Assembly: GCF_007744255.1 (NCBI RefSeq)
Contig: NZ_CP036267.1
Coordinates: forward strand, 4,630,001 to 4,694,000
Direction: 5' to 3'
DNA: 64,000 nt
From: Thalassoglobus polymorphus
Lineage (GTDB): Bacteria > Planctomycetota > Planctomycetia > Planctomycetales > Planctomycetaceae
Shown: piece after piece, positions 58,556-64,000 of the stretch
Layout: every line of letters starts with the position of its first letter
Position numbering within the stretch: position 1 is the stretch's first letter
Position numbers and translations under genes: made by a program
Notes under the pieces: model-generated
The model's database searches: none
What the model was told of the DNA's origin: nothing
What the model saw: the letters and a program-made list of their open reading frames with translations, nothing else

Positions 58556-59482
58556 ATGATGCAACTCGGATTCGCTAGCGCCATTCTCCCTGACCAGACT
58601 CTGGAAGAAGTTTTTGCAATCGCATCCCAGCTGAACTATGACTGCGTGGAAGTCATGTGTTGGCCTCCCGGGAAAGCAGAGCGGCGATACGCCGGAGTGA
58701 CGCACATTGATGTGACCGGTCTGAACGACACCTCGATTCTCGAGATTCAGGAACTCACCGACAGATACGGAGTTTCCATCAGTGCGCTGGGGTATTACCC
58801 GAACCCGCTTTCCCCCGACCAACAAGAATCGCAGACCGCGATCGAACATCTTCGGCGACTGATCGAAGCGGCGCCACAACTTGGACTCGACCGAGTAAAT
58901 TCTTTCATCGGTCGAGACTGGACAAAATCAATCGATGACAACTGGCCTCGCTTCCTTGATCTCTGGAGCCCGTTGATTGAACTGGCTGAGCAACATTCAG
59001 TTCGTATCGGCATCGAAAACTGTCCGATGTTCTTTTCGAATGATGAATGGCCCGGCGGTAAGAATCTTGCGATCAGCCCAGCGATCTGGCGTCGCATGTT
59101 CAGCGACATCCCCAGCCCGAACTTCGGACTCAATTACGATCCGTCACATATGATCTGGCAACACATGGACTATCTAGGTCCACTCAAAGAGTTCGCAGAC
59201 CGCATCTTCCATGTCCATGCTAAGGATGTTCGCATTGACCGAGACAGATTGAACAGTGTTGGAATTTTGGCGAACCCGATGGAGCATCACACTCCCAAAC
59301 TCCCGGGGATGGGGGATGTCAACTGGGGACAATTCTTCTCGATTCTCGGTGACTCAGGTTACGACGGTCCGGTTTGTGTTGAGGTCGAAGATCGGGTCTA
59401 CGAGGGATCCTTGACGACTCGCTTCCAGTCGCTTCAACAAAGTTGTACATACCTGAGAAACTACATCCCGAACATCGAGTAG
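58556..59482 (+). CDS. sugar phosphate isomerase/epimerase (xylose isomerase-like TIM barrel)
   Basis: From ATG 58556 (AGGAG seven bases ahead; a second ATG follows at once) the protein has 308 residues. It has the AP-endonuclease-2/xylose-isomerase fold: [15 protein letters not shown] near the start, [10 protein letters not shown] with a metal-ligand Glu, [16 protein letters not shown] with Asp/His ligands, [10 protein letters not shown] and VCVEVED closing the barrel. Relatives isomerise or epimerise sugars such as tagatose, inosose or 3-ketoglucose derivatives. The gene lies 50 bp upstream of deoC. The substrate is not determined by the sequence. Confidence 0.85.
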   Translation: MMQLGFASAILPDQTLEEVFAIASQLNYDCVEVMCWPPGKAERRYAGVTHIDVTGLNDTSILEIQELTDRYGVSISALGYYPNPLSPDQQESQTAIEHLRRLIEAAPQLGLDRVNSFIGRDWTKSIDDNWPRFLDLWSPLIELAEQHSVRIGIENCPMFFSNDEWPGGKNLAISPAIWRRMFSDIPSPNFGLNYDPSHMIWQHMDYLGPLKEFADRIFHVHAKDVRIDRDRLNSVGILANPMEHHTPKLPGMGDVNWGQFFSILGDSGYDGPVCVEVEDRVYEGSLTTRFQSLQQSCTYLRNYIPNIE

Positions 59483-59532
59483 TGCGACACCGCATTGATC
59501 GCATCTGTTGAAACCGAAACACGAGCACAAAC

Positions 59533-60255
59533 ATGGACGCCACTTACTCCGATCTTTCAAAAATGATTGATCATTCGCTTCTCAGCCCGACGCTCAGCGC
59601 AGCCGATCTCGAATCCGGAATCGAACTTGCTTTGGCCTACGATGTTGCATCGGTCTGCATCATGCCTTTTGCCTTAAAGCAGTGTGCCGAGAAGCTCAAA
59701 GGCAGCACTGTCAAAGCATCGACCACAATCGGTTTCCCGCACGGTGGGCACACATCCACCATCAAACATGCTGAAGCCAAACAGGCCATCGCTGACGGCT
59801 GTGAAGAACTCGACATGGTCGTGAACATCTCCAAAGTTCTCAGCGGTGACTGGAATTATGTTCGGGAAGAAGTCAGGTCCGTTGTCGAGGTCACCCACGG
59901 AGCCGGGCAGAAATTAAAAGTTATCTTCGAGAACTGCTACCTCAACGATGACCAGAAAATTCGCCTCTGCGAGATTTGCAGCGAGCTCAATGTCGACTGG
60001 GTCAAAACATCCACCGGTTATGGAACCGGCGGCGCGACGCATGAGGATCTCATCTTAATGCGAAAGCACGCTGCGGAACATGTGCAAGTGAAAGCTGCCG
60101 GTGGTGTTCGCGATTTCGATGGGCTGCTGGCTGTCAAAGCACTGGGAGTCTCTCGCTGTGGTGCGAGTCGGACCAAGGACATTCTCGACGAATGCCGGAA
60201 CCGACTGGGACTCGAACCGATCAATATCACGGCCTCTGGAGAGGCGTCGTATTGA
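59533..60255 (+). CDS. deoC: deoxyribose-phosphate aldolase
   Basis: A 240-residue class I aldolase of standard length. The Schiff-base Lys is in WVKTSTGYGTGGATHED, and the activating Lys is in HVQVKAAGGVRDFDGL; the N-terminal MIDHSLLSPTLS segment is typical. It reversibly cleaves 2-deoxyribose-5-phosphate to acetaldehyde and glyceraldehyde-3-phosphate. Together with the upstream isomerase and the divergent DHDPS-like enzyme it forms a small carbohydrate-catabolic group. It ends 41 bp before the convergent DUF1501 gene. Confidence 0.93.
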   Translation: MDATYSDLSKMIDHSLLSPTLSAADLESGIELALAYDVASVCIMPFALKQCAEKLKGSTVKASTTIGFPHGGHTSTIKHAEAKQAIADGCEELDMVVNISKVLSGDWNYVREEVRSVVEVTHGAGQKLKVIFENCYLNDDQKIRLCEICSELNVDWVKTSTGYGTGGATHEDLILMRKHAAEHVQVKAAGGVRDFDGLLAVKALGVSRCGASRTKDILDECRNRLGLEPINITASGEASY

Positions 60256-60296
60256 GTCTCTCAGCTTGAGGCACTCAGCGTTTCACTACTGGTTTA

Positions 60297-61670
60297 TCAG
60301 GCGATGATTTCGTCAACGACTCTGCCAGCGACATCTGTCAATCTGAAATCTCGTCCGGCGAAGCGGTAAGTCAGTTCCTCGTGATTGATACCCAGCAAGT
60401 GCAGGATTGTCGCATGCAGGTCGTGCATGTGGACGCGGTCCACAGCTGCGTGATAACCGAAGTCGTCGGTCTGTCCAAACGAGAAGCCGCTCTTCACACC
60501 GCCACCAGCAAGCCAGCTGCAGAATCCTTGTGGGTTATGATCGCGCCCGTTACTTCCTTGAACTGTCGGAGTTCTGCCAAACTCTCCGGTCCAGACGACG
60601 AGTGTGTCATCGAGGAGACCTCGCGATTCCAGATCTGTCAGTAATCCTGCAATCGGTTGATCAGTCGCAAGTGCGTTCCGCTCATGCCCTGCCTTGAGAC
60701 CACCATGTTGATCCCAGACATTTCCAGTTGAGAGTTCAACGAAACGGACACCCGCTTCGAGGAGCCGACGACCAAGCAGGCATTGCCGCCCGAAGTTGTC
60801 GGTCTCTTTGGTTCCGATTCCATACAAGTCCTGGGTTTCCGGTGACTCTTTGGAAAGGTCCAGAACTTCCGGGGCGGATCGCTGCATCCGGCTGGCAAGA
60901 TCGTACGCCTCGATCATTCCGGAAATTCGCTTATCCGGACCGAGCCGATCCAGGTGAGATTGATTCAAGGACTGAATGAGAGAAAGCCGCCGCTCATCTC
61001 GCTGAGGAGCCTTGCTGTCCGCCACGAGATGTTCAATTTTTGCGTTGCCAATTTTCCCTTGCCGGCCAATCGTCGTCGCTTGATGCTCCGCTGGCAGAAA
61101 CGCAGAACCATAGTTCCGTGGACCGCCATGTCCACTCGATGGCCCAATCGAAACAAATGATGGCAAGTTGCCATTTTCTGTCCCCAGACCATACGACACC
61201 CATGCTCCCAGTGAAGGACGAACAAGGTTATCGCTTCCAGTATGTAACATGGAAACGGCTTGTCCGTGCGACTGACCTTTACTGTGCATAGACAGAATGA
61301 GACTCAAGTCGTCAACCTTTTTGGCAGTGTGTGGCAAGAGTTCTGAAACCCATTGTCCGCATTCGCCATACTGCTTGAAGCTCCAGGGAGACTTCATTAA
61401 CACTCGTTTCGCGTCGATGTTCGACGGCGTTTCGAAAGGCAACTCACCTCCATCCCGCTTTTGCAACTCCGGCTTATAATCGAACAGGTCGACATGGCTC
61501 GGGCCTCCATGCATGAACAGAAAGATGACCCGTTTTGCCTTGGGGGTATGATGAGTGAATTGCGTCTGGACTGTCGAAGCTTCCAGCGTTTGCCCCGTCA
61601 ATCCGGCCATTGACAGGCCAACTGACCCAGCGAGCATCTGCTTCAGGTGGTGTCGTCGTGTATGGAACAT
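60297..61670 (-). CDS. DUF1501 domain protein (secreted, Tat-type signal)
   Basis: A 457-residue protein of the DUF1501 family, related to the alkaline phosphatase/sulfatase fold. The N-terminus [21 protein letters not shown] has the twin arginine of a Tat signal. Typical segments are [20 protein letters not shown] near 50-69, [20 protein letters not shown] and [23 protein letters not shown]1501 genes lie directly downstream of DUF1549/DUF1553 genes throughout planctomycetes; here the 218-bp gap to that gene has a hairpin but nothing else. No enzymatic activity is established for the family. Confidence 0.93.
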   Translation of the reverse strand: MFHTRRHHLKQMLAGSVGLSMAGLTGQTLEASTVQTQFTHHTPKAKRVIFLFMHGGPSHVDLFDYKPELQKRDGGELPFETPSNIDAKRVLMKSPWSFKQYGECGQWVSELLPHTAKKVDDLSLILSMHSKGQSHGQAVSMLHTGSDNLVRPSLGAWVSYGLGTENGNLPSFVSIGPSSGHGGPRNYGSAFLPAEHQATTIGRQGKIGNAKIEHLVADSKAPQRDERRLSLIQSLNQSHLDRLGPDKRISGMIEAYDLASRMQRSAPEVLDLSKESPETQDLYGIGTKETDNFGRQCLLGRRLLEAGVRFVELSTGNVWDQHGGLKAGHERNALATDQPIAGLLTDLESRGLLDDTLVVWTGEFGRTPTVQGSNGRDHNPQGFCSWLAGGGVKSGFSFGQTDDFGYHAAVDRVHMHDLHATILHLLGINHEELTYRFAGRDFRLTDVAGRVVDEIIA

Positions 61671-61720
61671 TGCGTTTTCTCGCGTAATTCTAATTCGTCT
61701 TCAAGTCCTGCTTCATGACA

Positions 61721-61744
61721 AGCAGTTTACGAAGTCGTGAAAGT
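61721..61744. repeat. 24-base block related to 43510-43533
   Basis: AGCAGTTTACGAAGTCGTGA followed by AAGT matches the block near the ABC ATPase gene at 21 of 24 positions. Both lie in leaders or gaps. It may be the remains of a dispersed element. Confidence 0.4.
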
Positions 61745-61820
61745 GATCTTCATGGGGATAACAAACAAACGAGTTTTTGCCCATCCCTGTTTCCTGTGAT
61801 CTCGCTCTTTGCGAGACCGG

Positions 61821-61854
61821 GTTAAGTTCGCGTCAATCACATCCCGAACTTAAC
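61821..61854. other. perfect 10-bp inverted repeat with 14-base loop
   Basis: GTTAAGTTCG at 61821-61830 and CGAACTTAAC at 61845-61854 pair exactly. The stem lies 34 bp after the stop of the DUF1549/DUF1553 gene (in its direction of transcription) and before DUF1501. A small TCTCGC/GCGAGA stem is adjacent. No T-run is seen, so mRNA processing or stability is a more likely role than termination. Confidence 0.5.
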
Positions 61855-61888
61855 ATCTTACAATTTTATCTCCTTGAGATCTCGCTCA

Positions 61889-64000
61889 TTAATCCAGCAT
61901 GCGAAATGCGGAAGATGCAAACAAGGCATGTGCCAAGTCGGTCCAAGCCTCATTCGCTTTGACTTCATTTGAATTCAGGAACTCAAGGGAGACTTCCGTT
62001 TCCTGTTCGCTCGGAGGTCGGCCGAGAATGACAACGTACAATCGTTCAAGCTTTTCACTGTCTGTCGATAATTTTTGCTGATTTAAACGGTCAGCGACCT
62101 TCGCTGACTGTTCGGCGATAAACGGACCGTTCAGCATCCACAATGCCTGTGTCGGAACAGTTGTGTGTGCCCGTTGACCAGAAACAAAATCGGGATCAGC
62201 AAAATCAAAAACTCGCATCAACGAGGAAAGTTCATTCCGAATCACCGGTTGGTAGACAGTTCGAATGTTCGTGGAATCAAGCTTCACTCCCTTGTCGTTT
62301 GGAGTGTTTTGAGTGACTAACGTGCCGAGGTTAGCAACAGGCGGTCCCCCGGGTGAGAAGTCCAGTTCTTCAGTCGCCAGCAGCATCGAGTCGCGAATCG
62401 ACTCTGCTGGAAGCGGTTTGCGATGGGCTCGCCAAAGCAATCGGTTCTCAGGATCAGCTTGCCAGCGCTGTTCATCATACTGGCTCGACAACTGATAGGT
62501 TCGGCTAGTCAGAATTTCTCTGACAAGCCATTTCGTCGACCAGTTATGTTCAATGAATTTGACAGCGAGTTGATCGAGCAGTAGAGGGTGCGTCGGTCGT
62601 TCTCCCAGATGCCCAAAGTTATCGACACTTCGAACGAGTCCCGCTCCCAGCAAGTGATGCCACACTCTGTTGACGTACACGCGGGCAGTCAAAGGATGTC
62701 GGGCATCCCCCAGCCATTTCGCTAAGGCTAACCGCCCACTTTGTCCATCTTCAATCTCCGGGGCTCCCTCGAAGTTCGCAACCTTCAAGAATCCACGAGT
62801 TACTTTCGGTCCCAGGTTTCGATGTTCTCCTCGGATGCAAACAAAATAATCCCCTTGCTCTTTCTCTTCCAAAACTGCAAGTGCTTTCGGAGCAGGCGGA
62901 GGAGCATTCGCGTCGAGTTCTTTGAGCTCTGCTTTGAGTTGACTCAGCTGTTTTTGAAGTGATTCAATTTCAGCAAGCAATCCGGTGTCATCTTCCTCGG
63001 TGAGCTGATTCAGTTCCTCCACGGAAACAAGTTGGATCGCGTCGACAAGCACATACCCATTCGCATCCTTATTTGAAATTTCCACAACAACCGGCTTCTC
63101 TTTCAAGAACTGGAAGCGTCCGAGTGGTTTCAGCATCGTCAGAATCGGTGCTTGCTTTGACTGATCGACCTTCAAGGATTCTTCACCTTGAGCATGCCGG
63201 ATTGTCACAGGAACATTTGTCGCTCGCCCATTCGTCCCAGCAAATGCCAAGCGGACTTCATACTCTCCATCTTTAGGGACATCTATCGTAAAGATGGCCT
63301 TCTTCTGCCCCCGGTCTTTTTGGTCATCGTGGATGTACCCTTTCCCGATGAAGTTTTTGGAATAAGTTGATTTTTTCCAATCACCTATCAGTTTGGCTTT
63401 TGAATCATCAACAAGGATGCCTTGCTTCAGAATCTTTGATTGAGAAGAATTTGCCTCGCTCGACTTCAGCTTCGCTTCAACACCTTTGATCGACTTTTTC
63501 AATCGACCTGCTGCTTCATTGTACGCTGTCAGAGAGGCTTCATGCTCCGGCGTCATGGGGAGCGGTTGACGGGTCCAGTTCGAGACGTATTTCTGAATTT
63601 CCCCATCAAGCGTTTGAGTACTCCTCAGAATACCTGCAATCGCATAGTAGTCAGTTGTTGGAATCGGATCGAACTTATGATCATGACAGCGAGCGCAGCC
63701 AAGTGTCATCCCCATAAAGCCCTTGCCGATTGCAGTGACTTGCTCATCGACGACGTCCATTCTTAATTTTTCTTTATCACGTTCGGAGAGCATCTTCGCA
63801 CCGAACATCAAAAATCCGGTCGCTACAATCTGTCGTGTCCGCTCCTCGACCGAGTCTGCATCGAGCAAATCTCCGGCAACCTGTTCAATCACAAATTCGT
63901 TGTAAGGTCGATCCTGATTGAAGGTATCAATCACATAGTTACGGTATCGCCAAGCGTTGTGAAACGTCGCGTTAAAATCTCCACCATTCGAATCTGCGTA
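61889..64000 (-). CDS. DUF1549/DUF1553 protein (planctomycete cytochrome-like), 5' end outside the window
   Basis: The frame runs through the right edge, so the N-terminus is missing; 703 residues are visible. DUF1549 features are DRPYNEFVIEQVAGDLL and CARCHDHKFDPIPTTDYYAI, which includes a CxxCH. A region with FTIDVPKDGEYEVRLAFAG resembles a beta-sandwich carbohydrate-binding module, and a coiled coil follows. The C-terminal DUF1553 has HPLTARVYVNRVWHHLLGAG and RTYQLSSQY. The full family protein is commonly about 1000 residues with a signal peptide and a PSCyt1 domain at the missing end. It is paired with the downstream DUF1501 gene. Confidence 0.92.
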   Translation of the reverse strand, partial: YADSNGGDFNATFHNAWRYRNYVIDTFNQDRPYNEFVIEQVAGDLLDADSVEERTRQIVATGFLMFGAKMLSERDKEKLRMDVVDEQVTAIGKGFMGMTLGCARCHDHKFDPIPTTDYYAIAGILRSTQTLDGEIQKYVSNWTRQPLPMTPEHEASLTAYNEAAGRLKKSIKGVEAKLKSSEANSSQSKILKQGILVDDSKAKLIGDWKKSTYSKNFIGKGYIHDDQKDRGQKKAIFTIDVPKDGEYEVRLAFAGTNGRATNVPVTIRHAQGEESLKVDQSKQAPILTMLKPLGRFQFLKEKPVVVEISNKDANGYVLVDAIQLVSVEELNQLTEEDDTGLLAEIESLQKQLSQLKAELKELDANAPPPAPKALAVLEEKEQGDYFVCIRGEHRNLGPKVTRGFLKVANFEGAPEIEDGQSGRLALAKWLGDARHPLTARVYVNRVWHHLLGAGLVRSVDNFGHLGERPTHPLLLDQLAVKFIEHNWSTKWLVREILTSRTYQLSSQYDEQRWQADPENRLLWRAHRKPLPAESIRDSMLLATEELDFSPGGPPVANLGTLVTQNTPNDKGVKLDSTNIRTVYQPVIRNELSSLMRVFDFADPDFVSGQRAHTTVPTQALWMLNGPFIAEQSAKVADRLNQQKLSTDSEKLERLYVVILGRPPSEQETEVSLEFLNSNEVKANEAWTDLAHALFASSAFRMLD

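Overview
The window looks like a chromosomal segment of a marine-type planctomycete (Planctomycetota, probably Planctomycetaceae). This rests on the DUF1549/DUF1553 plus DUF1501 pair at the right edge, an esterase/SMP-30 fusion, a secreted formylglycine-generating enzyme, F-ATPase subunits with signal-peptide-like extensions, and a bc-type complex with a very large multihaem cytochrome. Many genes use GTG or TTG starts. No rRNA, tRNA, CRISPR array, prophage or complete transposase gene was recognised.

Left part (1-9.4 kb): the end of an N,N-dimethylformamidase-beta-like protein and a secreted esterase/gluconolactonase fusion run rightwards. A leftward series follows: a DUF4912 protein, folE, two membrane proteins of unknown function, a giant FAD/Fe-S dehydrogenase, moaD and moaE.

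ATP synthase (9.5-18.8 kb): a complete F1Fo operon in the order atpZ-like, atpI-like, a, c, b, b', delta, alpha, gamma, beta, epsilon, with a 455-bp non-coding gap before beta. Then come a LarA-like (DUF2088) protein on the minus strand, a fumarylacetoacetate hydrolase family enzyme, a CstA carbon-starvation transporter, an orphan ABC-2 permease and queG.

Respiratory block (25.7-47.0 kb): one co-directional run encodes a Rieske protein with repeated N-terminal peptides, split cytochrome b, an eight-haem cytochrome carrying a PDZ-like domain, two cupredoxin-like lipoproteins, a dihaem cytochrome lipoprotein, oxidase subunits II and I (A2-type), CtaA, CtaB, subunits III and IV, an ABC exporter, a Sco/DUF420 fusion and a small Cys-containing membrane protein. 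It reads as a quinol-to-oxygen chain with its assembly factors, plausibly a supercomplex.

Right part (47-64 kb): a 51-residue membrane protein, a short UvrC, a formylglycine-generating enzyme, a sulfite-oxidase-type molybdoenzyme, a PilZ protein, a TPR protein with a zinc-protease motif, RecG, a DHDPS-like/sugar isomerase/DeoC cluster, DUF1501 and a partial DUF1549/DUF1553 protein.

The most unusual observation is a set of dispersed imperfectly palindromic repeats: family 1 of about 81 bp (four copies) and family 2 of about 98-117 bp (five copies plus a fragment). They begin and end with TA. In seven cases the terminus of the repeat is the stop codon of the adjacent gene. Where two elements adjoin they share the TA. 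They look like TA-targeting miniature elements that now form 3' ends of genes, mostly in convergent intergenic regions.
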